From Agromyces rhizosphaerae (GTDB lineage: Bacteria; Actinomycetota; Actinomycetes; Actinomycetales; Microbacteriaceae), in assembly GCF_027925245.1 (NCBI RefSeq), contig NZ_BSDP01000001.1, forward strand, positions 930,001 through 994,000: a stretch of DNA of 64,000 nt. The letters run 5' to 3'. Numbering within the stretch: the first letter of the stretch is position 1; every line of letters starts with the position of its first letter. The notes beneath the pieces are model-generated. The model was not told where the DNA came from, ran no database searches, and saw nothing but the letters and a program-made list of their open reading frames with translations. A program made the position numbers and the translations under genes. This document shows positions 1-8,233 of this stretch, piece after piece.

Positions 1-1012
1 GCACCTGCAGGTTCTCCGGGTCCGCGAAGAAGTCGACGAACGCGCGCGCTGCCTCCTGGTGCGCACTCGCCTCGGCGATCGACCAGCCGAAGCCGAAGAG
101 GTCGAGTGCGACGCCCGGCGCGGATGCTCCCGGAATCGGAGTGAACTCGTAGTTGAGCCCGTCGACCTGGTCGAACGCCGCGATGTTCCACGCACCCTGG
201 GGCATCATCGCGAAGTTGCCCGCCTGGAACTCGGTGAGCGCGGTGCTCCACGGGTCGAGACCCGCCTGCGCCGAGGCGTCGAAGCACTGCGCGTCGGAGA
301 GTTCCCCGATGAGGTCGACGGTGTCGTTGAAGGAACTGTTCTCGACGAAGGTCGCCGCGCCTGAGCCGAGGTCGCCGGCAGCATCACTCGACGACTCCAG
401 TCCGTTCGCGATGACGGTCAGCGCTGCGGAGAACCCACCGGTGAAGATCATCGGGTTGATGCCGGCGTCCGACAGCGCGACGCACGCGTCCTTCAGCTCG
501 TCGATGGTCTGCGGTGCGGCCTCCACGCCGGCCTCTGCGAGGAGGTCGGTGTTGACGAAGTTGCCCATGCCGATCACCTCGAGCGGCATGATGTAGGCCG
601 CATCACCGGTGGTGAGGATGCCCTGGAGCGGGTCGGGGATGCGCTCGTACCACTCGGAGTCGGTACCCAGGTCGACGAGCAGCCCCTGGCTGCTCCACTG
701 GTCGACGAGTGCCATGTCGGTCATCATGACGTCCGGCGGGTTGCCGCCCTGCAGCCGCGGCGGGAGTACGACATCGGTGTCGCCACGGCCGATGTAGGTG
801 AGCTCGACCGCGACGTCGGGGTTCTCCGCCTCGAACTTCTCGATCAGTTCGGGAAGGCCGGCGGGCTCGACGTCGTTCCCCTTCCACGCGCTCACCTCGA
901 TCGTCACAGGGCCGGAGCCGCCGTCGGAGGTTCCGTCGCTGCTCGTGCAGCCGGCGGTGACCAACGCGGTCGCCGCCGCCATGACGACGAGCGAGGTTCG
1001 TGTGATGGACAT
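1..1012 (-). CDS. Sugar ABC transporter lipoprotein substrate-binding protein (3' end outside window)
   Basis: Extracellular solute-binding protein of the carbohydrate type, expected to be lipid-anchored outside the membrane and to deliver a sugar to a membrane permease pair. The reading frame is open from an ATG at 1012 to the left edge, about 337 codons, so the C-terminus is missing. The N-terminus is a lipoprotein signal: MSITRTS, a hydrophobic run, then VTAGC with the lipid-modified Cys at residue 22, followed by a Ser/Asp/Gly-rich linker. The rest has the usual binding-protein features (acidic surface, a helix ending GGNPPDVMM, late Trp-rich segments). Its permeases would lie beyond the left edge. 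The promoter gap carries a LacI-type AACCGGTT palindrome. The family call is firm; the substrate is unknown. Confidence 0.9.
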   Translation of the reverse strand, partial: MSITRTSLVVMAAATALVTAGCTSSDGTSDGGSGPVTIEVSAWKGNDVEPAGLPELIEKFEAENPDVAVELTYIGRGDTDVVLPPRLQGGNPPDVMMTDMALVDQWSSQGLLVDLGTDSEWYERIPDPLQGILTTGDAAYIMPLEVIGMGNFVNTDLLAEAGVEAAPQTIDELKDACVALSDAGINPMIFTGGFSAALTVIANGLESSSDAAGDLGSGAATFVENSSFNDTVDLIGELSDAQCFDASAQAGLDPWSTALTEFQAGNFAMMPQGAWNIAAFDQVDGLNYEFTPIPGASAPGVALDLFGFGWSIAEASAHQEAARAFVDFFADPENLQV

Positions 1013-1086
1013 TGGGTTTCCCTCTACTTCCTTGTACGCGGGATGGTGGTCGCGCCGGTGACGCGTTGCGACACCACCATACCTGA

Positions 1087-1098
1087 ACAACCGGTTTT
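1087..1098. promoter_or_regulatory. LacI-type operator candidate upstream of the left-edge binding protein
   Basis: AACCGGTT is a perfect 8-bp palindrome at 1089-1096, inside the wider stretch ACAACCGGTTTT. It lies about 80 bases upstream of the binding-protein start. It shares the central AACCGGTT with the perfect GGAACCGGTTCC operator at 63668, so a LacI-family protein is the likely reader. No binding data can be inferred from sequence alone. Confidence 0.4.
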
Positions 1099-1241
1099 CC
1101 ACTAGCCACAGTGAATCACACGATGCGGCAGGGAGTGACAACGCGCGGCGCGGATGCGCGCCATCTCGGCGAGTCCCCATCTGCCGGTTGAAGCAGGAGC
1201 ACGAGCAGGTCACGCGGGGGCGGCACAACGCGAAGGGAGCG

Positions 1242-1450
1242 TCAGCGAGCCGACGGCGAGAACACCCTGTTGTCGTTCTTCGAGGAATCCGGGACGATCT
1301 GCAACACGTCCCAGTGCTCGACGACCTTCCCCTCGGGCGGCGCAGCAACGACGTGCGCTCCGCCTGAGCCGGCACCCCACCTCGACCGCCACGCGACACC
1401 CGCGTTCATCGCGTCCTCGTACGACGCCTTCATCCACTCGTCGGGCCGGA
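1242..1450 (-). pseudogene. Remnant of a SnoaL-like (NTF2-fold) protein
   Basis: In the minus frame ending with TGA at 1242-1244 there is a peptide containing EGKVVEHWDVLQIVPDSSK followed by NDNRVF. This is the characteristic C-terminal signature of SnoaL-like polyketide-cyclase-fold proteins (family consensus G-K-I-V-E-H-W-D-V-x-Q-x-x-P). Upstream in the same open frame is YLRELRPDEWMKASYEDAMN, which does not look like the rest of that fold. There is no credible start or full-length domain, and the frame runs into the end of the next gene. The most economical reading is a decayed fragment, perhaps joined to another broken gene. The SnoaL match is from motif memory, not a search. Confidence 0.4.
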
Positions 1451-1452
1451 GT

Positions 1453-3636
1453 TCACGCAGGTACCTGGGAAGCTTGCGACGGAACGGCGGGCCGGTCGCC
1501 GGCGCCCGCTGCAGAACGAGAAGAGCCGGGAAACTCGAACGACACGACCTCGTCGATCTCGACCTCGCTCAACTCGACTTGGATGCGGCCGTCGACGCGG
1601 ACCCAAGCAAGGTCCACGCGGGCGCGCACCGCGCGCACCCGTGCGGGGTCGACGGCACAACGCAAGGAGAGCACGACGGCCGATCGCGGCACGACGACGT
1701 CGTGGTATTCGAGATGCTGAGGCGAGCGCCTGACTGCACCCGCGAAGTTCAGGGCGTGCACGTTCAGGCGCGCGCCGGCACCGACGGGATCCGCCTGGAC
1801 TGTCGCCGTGAGCTCGAGGGTCGGCCCGGCCTGGGTGCGCAGCAGCGGCTCCGGAGCGAGTCGCTCGAGCACGACGTCGAAGAGGCGACGGTATACGTGG
1901 TACCCGTGCCGGTGATAGCTCGTGGCGACGGGGAACGCCACCGCTGCGACTCGGTCGCGATGCACGGCCAGCGGCAGCCCCGTTCGCGTGGCGACCGGTG
2001 ACTGCGCATGACTGGTGTAGTGATCGGGAGCGCGTTGGAACGCCGGCTCACCGAGGGTGGCGATCACCTCGGCATTCCAAGCTCCGTGCCATCGTGCAGC
2101 ACCGTCGTACAGCGCGAACTCGAATCCGGTCGTGCGCTCGCCCTCGTCCCCCTCGAACATCACGTACGCGGGCTCGTAGGGGCTCGGTTCCGCGCGCTCG
2201 AGACCGAGGTCCACGAGCCACGGGTAGCGCGACGCATCCTCGTCGGGGAACATGCTGTGCAGTACGCGCCCGCCACCGTCGAGATAGCGCGAGACGGCTG
2301 CGATCGTGGCATCGGAGAGCGTCGCGCCCTCGGCGACCACGAGCAGTGGGTAACGTTCGAACGGGACGGTGCCGGCCTCGATCACATCGAACTGTACGTG
2401 GGCCTCGGTGAGGAGCTTCGCAGCACCGAGCGCCGATGTCGGGAGGCGCTCGCCCCCATGGCTCTCGGCGCGCGCAAGGTCCGAGAGCGAGAGACCCTCG
2501 ACGAGTACGGCCGCCTCGGCGACACCGACCGCGCCGGCGAGGACATCGTCGATGTCTGCGAGCGCGCCGAAGGCCGCGCCGATGGTGTCGTACACGGCCG
2601 GGTCGAGCCGCCCGGAAGGCCCGGGCTGGTCACCGATCGCGACCTCCGCCCCGAGGGCAGCGATGGCCGCTGTCTCCAGCCGCAACTGCGCCTCGGACTT
2701 GAGCCCGCCGAAGTCGGCCCACGCCCGATGGAATCGCCCTGTCTGCCCGCAGTGCGGCAGGCCGACGCCGCGCACGAGTCGTGCGGACAGCGGAAAGTAC
2801 CCGTAGCCCCAGCCACCCGTTGGAAGCGCCTCGATCTCGACGTTCTCGAGCCAGGTCGCCCGGCGGCCCAGGCCGAGACGAGTCTGGTTGTTCTGCTCGA
2901 CGCCGCATCCGGGCTGGATCGACTCGATGTGCCGTCTGGATGTCTCCAACCAGCGCGTCAGGAGCATCTCAGCACGGTCGCGCTGCGTCTCGATGTCGAG
3001 CGGGTCGCGGCCCTCCGCCCGCAGCGCCTCGAGGCATCGCGCGCAGAAGCACTCCCCATCGAGGTTGGTCATCGGCATGTCGTACCAGATGCCGTCGGGC
3101 CGATACCGTTCGAGGATCTCCGTCGTGTGGTCGAGCATGAGCTGCACGAAGTCGTCGTTCGCCAAGCACAGCGCGGTCCAGGCAGGGGTCTCGTCGAAGC
3201 CGGGAAGGTACGTCCGCCGCTCCCTGGTGAAGCACAGCCACTCGGGACGGTGCTCGGCGAGGAAGTTGTCCCAGGTGGTGCAGTAGTAGGCGTACACCGC
3301 GATGCCAACCGAACGGCACGCTGCCACCTGCTCGCCGAGGAGGTCGCGGGAGCCGAGGCCCGGATGCACCGGGCCGTGCTGCGACGGGTAGTAGAAGTAC
3401 CCGTGCATGTCCTTGGCGAACACCACGATCGAGTCAACCCCCGCGTCGGTCAGTCGCCGCGCGAACTCCTCCGGCTCGAACCCTGCTCCGACCTCTCCCA
3501 CATGCGGCGTGTTGTGGAAGTCGAGGTGGATCTTGCGGCGTGGACGCGGCGACTGGACGACGAGGTCGGGATGAACCCAGACCCCGAGCTCGCGGGCGAG
3601 GCGCACGGACGGATGAACGTCGGGGGTCGATGTCAC
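1453..3636 (-). CDS. Glycoside-hydrolase-like protein with TIM barrel and beta-galactosidase-type trimerisation domain
   Basis: Probably a cytoplasmic glycosidase: no signal peptide or membrane segment is visible. The N-terminal half resembles the alpha-L-fucosidase/GH29-like barrel group (KIHLDFHNTPHVGEVG, then an Asp-rich VVFAKDMHGYFYYPS segment, then DGIWYDMPMTN with a candidate acidic catalytic residue, then a Cys-rich CFCARC patch). Residues roughly 370-520 resemble the Rossmann-like trimerisation domain of GH42 enzymes (LTEAHVQFDVIEAG, DGGGRVLHSMF). The C-terminal part is a beta-rich domain. The frame is open upstream to a TTG at 3672, but that overlaps an operator palindrome, so I prefer GTG at 3636; neither has a strong ribosome site. 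It lies downstream of the alcohol dehydrogenase. Substrate unknown, with fucose-containing glycans a guess from the neighbourhood. Confidence 0.75.
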   Translation of the reverse strand: MTSTPDVHPSVRLARELGVWVHPDLVVQSPRPRRKIHLDFHNTPHVGEVGAGFEPEEFARRLTDAGVDSIVVFAKDMHGYFYYPSQHGPVHPGLGSRDLLGEQVAACRSVGIAVYAYYCTTWDNFLAEHRPEWLCFTRERRTYLPGFDETPAWTALCLANDDFVQLMLDHTTEILERYRPDGIWYDMPMTNLDGECFCARCLEALRAEGRDPLDIETQRDRAEMLLTRWLETSRRHIESIQPGCGVEQNNQTRLGLGRRATWLENVEIEALPTGGWGYGYFPLSARLVRGVGLPHCGQTGRFHRAWADFGGLKSEAQLRLETAAIAALGAEVAIGDQPGPSGRLDPAVYDTIGAAFGALADIDDVLAGAVGVAEAAVLVEGLSLSDLARAESHGGERLPTSALGAAKLLTEAHVQFDVIEAGTVPFERYPLLVVAEGATLSDATIAAVSRYLDGGGRVLHSMFPDEDASRYPWLVDLGLERAEPSPYEPAYVMFEGDEGERTTGFEFALYDGAARWHGAWNAEVIATLGEPAFQRAPDHYTSHAQSPVATRTGLPLAVHRDRVAAVAFPVATSYHRHGYHVYRRLFDVVLERLAPEPLLRTQAGPTLELTATVQADPVGAGARLNVHALNFAGAVRRSPQHLEYHDVVVPRSAVVLSLRCAVDPARVRAVRARVDLAWVRVDGRIQVELSEVEIDEVVSFEFPGSSRSAAGAGDRPAVPSQASQVPA

Positions 3637-3667
3637 AACGGCGACGTTAGCCGCCGCAACTCCGTTG

Positions 3668-3683
3668 CACAATCGATTGATCT
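3668..3683. promoter_or_regulatory. LacI-type operator candidate CAATCGATTG
   Basis: The perfect palindrome CAATCGATTG occupies 3670-3679, with the sequence continuing ATC. The operator candidate before the CaiB gene at 15331 reads CAATCGTTTGTTC, so both share CAATCG-TTG-TC. It sits about 35 bases upstream of the preferred start of the glycosidase-like gene, where a repressor would block transcription. Confidence 0.45.
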
Positions 3684-3789
3684 ATGTGACTTGTCGCCAA
3701 ATGATCTGATGAGTCAAACCCCGCCCGCGTCGAGGATGCCCGGCGGGCGCCCGTCACGACCGCCGTGCGTCCGGTCAGGTCGAACAGGT

Positions 3790-4848
3790 TCATCGCCCGA
3801 TCCCTGTGTCCTGCACGTCGACGAGGATCTTCATCGCGCCTCCGGCTTCGAGCGCGGCGAATGCCTTCGGTGTCTCGGAGAGCGGTACGACGTCTGTGAT
3901 CAACGCGCCGATGGGGATCTCACCCCCGGTGAGCAACTCGATCGCCCGGTCGAAGTCGCTGCGTTGGTAGACCCGGGCGCCGACGATCGTGAGCTCGCGC
4001 CAGAACACCCGCTGCAGGTTGATCGGCCGTGGCTCGGGGTGGATCGCGACGACGACGATGCGCCCTCGCACGCGGGCGAAGTCGACCGCACCGAACACGG
4101 CGGCTGCAGCACCCGAGACTTCGAACACCACGTCGGCCCCCGCGCCCCCAGTCCACTCCTCGACCCATCCCACCGCGTCGGCGCGCGGGTCGAGGGTCTC
4201 GAAACCGAGCGCTTCGACGGCCGCGCGGCGGTGGTCGTCGAGCTCGATGACGACAACCTCGGCGCCGAAGGCGCGCGCGACCGAGGCGATGAGCACGCCG
4301 ATCGGGCCGCCGCCGATGACGACGGCGCGTTCGCCCGGCTCGAGCTCAGCGCGGCGCACGTCGTGCACGGCCACCGCGGTCGGCTCGACGAGGGCGGCAT
4401 CGCGCAGGCTCAGGCGCTCGGGAAGCGGCACCAGCAGGTCGGCGGCGACGTTCCACCGCGACTGCAGTGCACCGGGCGAGTCGATGCCCACGAAGTCGAG
4501 GTTCTGGCAGATGTGCTCGTTTCCGGCACGACAGGCGGGGCACGTCCCGTCCCAGGCGAGCGGCATGACGGTCACGTGATCTCCGGCACTCCACCCGTCG
4601 ACTCCGGGGCCGACCTCGGCGATCGTGCCGCTCATCTCGTGCCCGATCACGGCCGGCATGGTCACCCGGGCGTCCATGTGCCCGTGCAGGATGTGCAGGT
4701 CGGTGCCGCAGATGCCGTTGAACGCGACCGCGATCTGCACCTCGCCCTCAGCGGGCGGGCGCGCCACGACCTGCGCGATCTCGATCCGGCCGTCTCCGGC
4801 GTATCGCGCGGCGACCTTCCTCGTGAGCGTCGCGTTGCTCTCGCTCAT
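3790..4848 (-). CDS. Zinc-dependent medium-chain alcohol/sugar dehydrogenase
   Basis: MDR-family NAD(P)-dependent dehydrogenase of the threonine/sorbitol/butanediol dehydrogenase type, cytoplasmic, probably oxidising a sugar or polyol. The ATG at 4848 is chosen because GAGGTGG lies six bases before it; a longer frame from 4899 has no good ribosome site. Catalytic zinc ligands are visible as Cys47 (ICGTD) and His70-Glu71 (GHE). The nucleotide-binding GGGPIG lies near residue 180 and an acidic residue follows (VIELDD), favouring NAD. The structural zinc loop is DGTCPACRAGNEHIC: three cysteines remain but the first family Cys is Asp100. Length (352 residues) is normal. It lies between the Gfo/Idh/MocA gene and the glycosidase-like gene, suggesting a role in one sugar pathway. 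Confidence 0.85.
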   Translation of the reverse strand: MSESNATLTRKVAARYAGDGRIEIAQVVARPPAEGEVQIAVAFNGICGTDLHILHGHMDARVTMPAVIGHEMSGTIAEVGPGVDGWSAGDHVTVMPLAWDGTCPACRAGNEHICQNLDFVGIDSPGALQSRWNVAADLLVPLPERLSLRDAALVEPTAVAVHDVRRAELEPGERAVVIGGGPIGVLIASVARAFGAEVVVIELDDHRRAAVEALGFETLDPRADAVGWVEEWTGGAGADVVFEVSGAAAAVFGAVDFARVRGRIVVVAIHPEPRPINLQRVFWRELTIVGARVYQRSDFDRAIELLTGGEIPIGALITDVVPLSETPKAFAALEAGGAMKILVDVQDTGIGR

Positions 4849-4895
4849 TTGATCCACCTCGTCTCTCGTATTCGGCAGGTGCGGCTCGCTGATCT

Positions 4896-4995
4896 TCATC
4901 GGCCCCGCAGAGTCGAGACTCCGCCGTCGACCAGGGCCGTGCCTGTCGGAGGTCCGGCGTCCGGAACTCGCGCCGGGTGCTCAGACGGTAGCTCG
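4896..4995 (-). pseudogene. Possible C-terminal remnant of a short-chain dehydrogenase
   Basis: The minus frame ending at 4896 reads PPTGTALVDGGVSTLRGR before its stop. The end of short-chain dehydrogenases typically reads TG-x-x-L-x-V-DGG, so this may be the tail of a lost SDR gene. Nothing upstream in any frame shows the Rossmann or catalytic motifs. The whole 4849-5119 gap otherwise holds nothing I recognise. The match is short and could be chance. Confidence 0.2.
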
Positions 4996-5119
4996 TGGAG
5001 CCGCTCCGACGGCCCACGTCCACCGGTCAGCGATGGAAGGTGTTCTCGCCGTGTCTGAGCACGAGGATCACGGACCCGATCCCGCCGAGTCGTGGCGACG
5101 CCGAGAGCGCCCTCTGCCC

Positions 5120-6238
5120 TCACGGGTCGACCATCGTGGAGCCGAGGCCGACGCCCTCGGTGTCCTGGGACTCGTACGCCGCTTCGACGACCGCCATGGT
5201 GCGCAGCACGTCGTCGACCGAGGTCGGCAGCGTCGGCACCGAGCCCTCGACGAAGCGCTGCACGGCACCCATGGAGCCGATGAACGCGTCCGGGAACCAC
5301 GACCCCTCGAACGGAACCGGACGCCATCCGGCCTCCCGGTCCTCCAGGAGCGCGAGCTCGAGCGAATCAGGCCCGCCATCCGGGTAGTCGAGCAGCAGGC
5401 CCATCTGGGCACGGATCGCACCGGCCGTGCCCTCCCACTTGATGAAGCTCTCCTCATGCGCGGAGCCGAACGCGTGGTCGTGGTTCGTGCTGATCGTGAC
5501 CCGGACCGGTCGGTCCCGGTACCGCATCACGATGAGCGAGCGAGTGTTCGCGATCTCGGGCTTGTCCGGGTGCGGCAACGTGACCGCACTCACCGAGTCC
5601 GGATCGCCGAGGAACGACCGGATGAGATCGACGTAGTGCACCGAGTGCATGTTGATCTCGAGCCGCTCCAGCCCGAAGACGTTCGGGAACAAGTGCCAGG
5701 GCGTGTCCACCGAGACCCGGATCTCGAGGTCGACGAGGTCCCCGATGACGCCGTCGGCGATGAGCCGGCGCGCCTCGGCGACGTACGGCGCGAAGCGCAG
5801 CTGCGTGTTCACGGCCGCGATGAGCCGCTTGCGGTGGCAGAGGTCGCGCAGCGCCTCGCCCTCGGCGAGCGTCTGGCCGAGTGGCTTCTGGATGAGCACG
5901 GGCGCACCGTCGGGGAGCTGCTCGAGCGTCTCGAGGTACTGCTCGGGCATGAGTGCGATGTCGTAGACGGCGTCAGCCGGCGCGGCGGCCACAGCCTCTG
6001 CCACGGTTCCGAACACGTGCGCGATGCCGTACTCGTCGGCGAGCGCCTGCGCCCGTGCCACCGTACGGTTCACGATGCCCCAGACGGGGTACCCCGCCTT
6101 GCGGTAGGCGGGCAGGTGGGCGTCCTTGACGATGCCGCCGGCGCCGAGGATGACGATGGGTCGCGGATGCTCCGGCAGCCGGAGGGTGTACGCCTCGGCG
6201 GGGTGCCGTTCGGGTCGGCCGGTCACGTCGGCGGTCAT
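5120..6238 (-). CDS. Gfo/Idh/MocA family oxidoreductase
   Basis: Cytoplasmic NAD(P)-dependent oxidoreductase of the glucose-fructose oxidoreductase/inositol dehydrogenase family, acting on a sugar or derivative. The N-terminal Rossmann motif is ILGAGGIVKDAHLPAYRKAG near residue 35. The family EKP motif appears as QKP (VLIQKPLGQTLAEG), so the functional Lys is kept. The C-terminal domain has the HSVHYVDLIRSFLG segment expected around the active-site Asp/His. 372 residues is usual. The ATG at 6238 overlaps the stop of the upstream permease gene in ATGA, so the gene is translationally coupled to the transporter and probably acts on the imported sugar. Confidence 0.9.
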   Translation of the reverse strand: MTADVTGRPERHPAEAYTLRLPEHPRPIVILGAGGIVKDAHLPAYRKAGYPVWGIVNRTVARAQALADEYGIAHVFGTVAEAVAAAPADAVYDIALMPEQYLETLEQLPDGAPVLIQKPLGQTLAEGEALRDLCHRKRLIAAVNTQLRFAPYVAEARRLIADGVIGDLVDLEIRVSVDTPWHLFPNVFGLERLEINMHSVHYVDLIRSFLGDPDSVSAVTLPHPDKPEIANTRSLIVMRYRDRPVRVTISTNHDHAFGSAHEESFIKWEGTAGAIRAQMGLLLDYPDGGPDSLELALLEDREAGWRPVPFEGSWFPDAFIGSMGAVQRFVEGSVPTLPTSVDDVLRTMAVVEAAYESQDTEGVGLGSTMVDP

Positions 6239-7167
6239 CCCTTCACCGCTCCCACGGTCTGCCCGCGGATCAGGAACCGCTGCGCACCGAGGAAGACGGC
6301 CAGCAGGGGGACCATCGAGATCACGGTCGCGAGCGCGAGCTGCGGCATGTACAGCTTCACATCGAGCCCGGCCGCGACTGTCGCGTTGAAGAGCGGGCTC
6401 GCACCGATCAGCTCCTGGATGCCGATCGAGATGGTCTTGTTGTCCTGGTTCGAGGTGAGCAGGGCCAACGGGAGGAAGAAGTTGGTCCAGTTCGCCACGA
6501 ACGAGAAGAACGCGATGAGCGCCGTGACCTGCTTGCTGATCGGCAGGGCGACCTGCAGGAACGTCTGGATCTCGCCGAGCCCGTCGATACGAGCGGCCTC
6601 GACCAGCTCCGGAGGCATCGTGGTCATGAAGTGGATGTAGCTGAGGTAGACGCCGAACGGGAAGAATCCCATGATCACGGCGACCGGCCAGAGCTGACCG
6701 ACGGCCCCGATCGCGTTGACCTCCAGGAACAACGGGATGACGAGGACGGTGTTCGGCATGACCATCGCGAGGAGCGTGGCGAACAGCCAGAGGCGGCGGA
6801 ATCGGAACCGCAGGCGTGCGAGCGCGTATCCCGCCGGCAGCGCTGCGACGAGGGCCAGCACGCCGCCCACGATCGCCACGATGAGCGAGTTCAGCATCCA
6901 GCGGAGGAAGAGCCCGCCGCCGCCGGGCCCGAAGCCCATCAACTGGCCCCAGCTGTAGATCGCGTTCTGTATCGACATGCCGCCGAGGCCGAGGAAGCCG
7001 TCCCCGCCGGCCTCGATGCCCTCCTGGCTGCGGAAGGCCAGCGCGACGAATCCCAGAATCGGCAGGATGAATCCCGCGGCGAGCACGAGCATGACCGATA
7101 CGCGCGCGACGCGCCCTGCGCTCCACCGGCGCGAACCGACGATGCGGTGGGTCTCGGTGGCGCTCAT
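6235..7167 (-). CDS. Carbohydrate ABC transporter permease (MalG-type)
   Basis: Inner-membrane permease of a CUT1-type sugar importer. About six hydrophobic helices are visible. The cytoplasmic ATPase-docking EAA loop is ELVEAARIDGLGEIQTFLQV, with the invariant Gly. Length 310 residues; the C-terminal end (FLIRGQTVGAVKG) is typical of the second permease of such pairs. It overlaps the preceding permease gene by four bases (7164-7167) and the following oxidoreductase gene by four bases. No ATPase gene occurs in the operon, so a shared MsiK-like ATPase elsewhere in the genome is inferred. Confidence 0.92.
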   Translation of the reverse strand: MSATETHRIVGSRRWSAGRVARVSVMLVLAAGFILPILGFVALAFRSQEGIEAGGDGFLGLGGMSIQNAIYSWGQLMGFGPGGGGLFLRWMLNSLIVAIVGGVLALVAALPAGYALARLRFRFRRLWLFATLLAMVMPNTVLVIPLFLEVNAIGAVGQLWPVAVIMGFFPFGVYLSYIHFMTTMPPELVEAARIDGLGEIQTFLQVALPISKQVTALIAFFSFVANWTNFFLPLALLTSNQDNKTISIGIQELIGASPLFNATVAAGLDVKLYMPQLALATVISMVPLLAVFLGAQRFLIRGQTVGAVKG

Positions 7168-8144
7168 CGTGCACGCTCCTTCGCTTCTCCGAACAGTCCG
7201 CTGCGGAAGACGATCACCATTCCGATCGCGAGCGTGATCACCAAGAGGATGATCGACATCGCGGCCGCGGCCGGGAAGTTCCGGTTGGTGAAGGCGAACG
7301 CGTAGCCCAGCTGCGTCGGCGCCCATTCGCTGTCGATCGACCCGGCCGAGATCTGCCGCATGAGGTACGGCTCCAGGAAGAGCTGGAAGCCGTAGGCGAG
7401 GTTCATCAGCGCGGTATAGCCGATCCAGGGGCGGATGAGCGGCAGCTTCACGCGCCATGCGAGTTGCCAGGCGTTGGCCCCATCGAGCGCGGCGGCCTCG
7501 TAGATCTCGTCCGGAATGCCGTTGAGGCCACCGTTGACGATCACGATCCAGGTGCCGAGCCCCTGGAAGAAGAGCATCGCGGTGAGAATCAGCGGCAGGT
7601 TCTGCGTGGTGACGACCTCTTTCAGGTTCGTCATGCCGAGGTCGAGCCAGAGGAATGCGATGGGCGACTGCGCGGGGTTCAGCAGGTAGACCCACAGCAC
7701 GAAGTTCGCGATGCCCGCAAGTGCGCCGGGAATGTAGTAGACGAAGCGCATCGCACCGCCGAAGCGGCCGGGGCTCGCATGGATGAGCAGCGCCATGCCG
7801 ACCACGCCGAAGATCATGATCGGCAACCAGATGATCATGACCGTGAAGATGTTCACGAACGTGGCGAAGAACCGGTAGTCGGTCACGACGGTGATGAAGG
7901 AGTCGAATCCGCCGAACCCGGTCTCCGGATTCACGAGGGTCGGCGCCTTCTGCATGCTGATCCAGAAGGCGTAGCCGATCGGGATCGCAGCCGCGACCAG
8001 GAACAGCAGGATGTACGGGGCGAGTAGTACGTACGCGCCGCGTGTCTCGGCTCGATGCGGGGCCTTGCGTTTCGCCGCGTCGCGGCGCGACCCTGGCGCC
8101 GGCTGCTGGGTCGTCCGTTCGTCCTTGACGGTCGCCGTGGTCAT
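7164..8144 (-). CDS. Carbohydrate ABC transporter permease (MalF-type)
   Basis: First membrane component of the same importer. The N-terminus is a basic cytoplasmic stretch of about 35 residues, followed by six predicted membrane helices beginning at YVLLAPYILLFLVAA. The EAA loop reads EIYEAAALDGANAWQLAWRV. The start ATG at 8144 is preceded by GAGGA at the proper distance. 326 residues. The gene follows the binding-protein gene after an 89-base gap containing a strong hairpin, and its end overlaps the next permease. Confidence 0.92.
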   Translation of the reverse strand: MTTATVKDERTTQQPAPGSRRDAAKRKAPHRAETRGAYVLLAPYILLFLVAAAIPIGYAFWISMQKAPTLVNPETGFGGFDSFITVVTDYRFFATFVNIFTVMIIWLPIMIFGVVGMALLIHASPGRFGGAMRFVYYIPGALAGIANFVLWVYLLNPAQSPIAFLWLDLGMTNLKEVVTTQNLPLILTAMLFFQGLGTWIVIVNGGLNGIPDEIYEAAALDGANAWQLAWRVKLPLIRPWIGYTALMNLAYGFQLFLEPYLMRQISAGSIDSEWAPTQLGYAFAFTNRNFPAAAAMSIILLVITLAIGMVIVFRSGLFGEAKERAR

Positions 8145-8189
8145 GTCGTCATCCTCTTCGATGCGTCGAATCACTGTCCGGTGGTGCCC

Positions 8190-8224
8190 GCGGGGGCGCC
8201 GGCGTCCTACGCCGACGCCCCCGC
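8190..8224 (-). terminator. Intercistronic hairpin after the binding-protein gene
   Basis: GCGGGGGCG at 8190-8198 pairs with CGCCCCCGC at 8216-8224, and CGGCG (8200-8204) pairs with CGCCG (8210-8214), a near-continuous 14-bp stem with a 5-base loop. It starts about ten bases after the binding-protein stop and precedes the permease start. No U-tract follows, so it may act as a partial terminator or mRNA stabiliser that raises binding protein over permease. Confidence 0.6.
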
Positions 8225-8233
8225 GCGGTCGTG

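Noticed and set aside
2008..5058. Very long plus-strand open frame (about 1016 codons) opposite the glycosidase-like and alcohol dehydrogenase genes
   Set aside because: It is antisense to two well-supported genes, its peptide is Arg/Asp/Val-rich without family motifs, and no ribosome site precedes it. In high-GC DNA the frame opposite a real gene often lacks stops.
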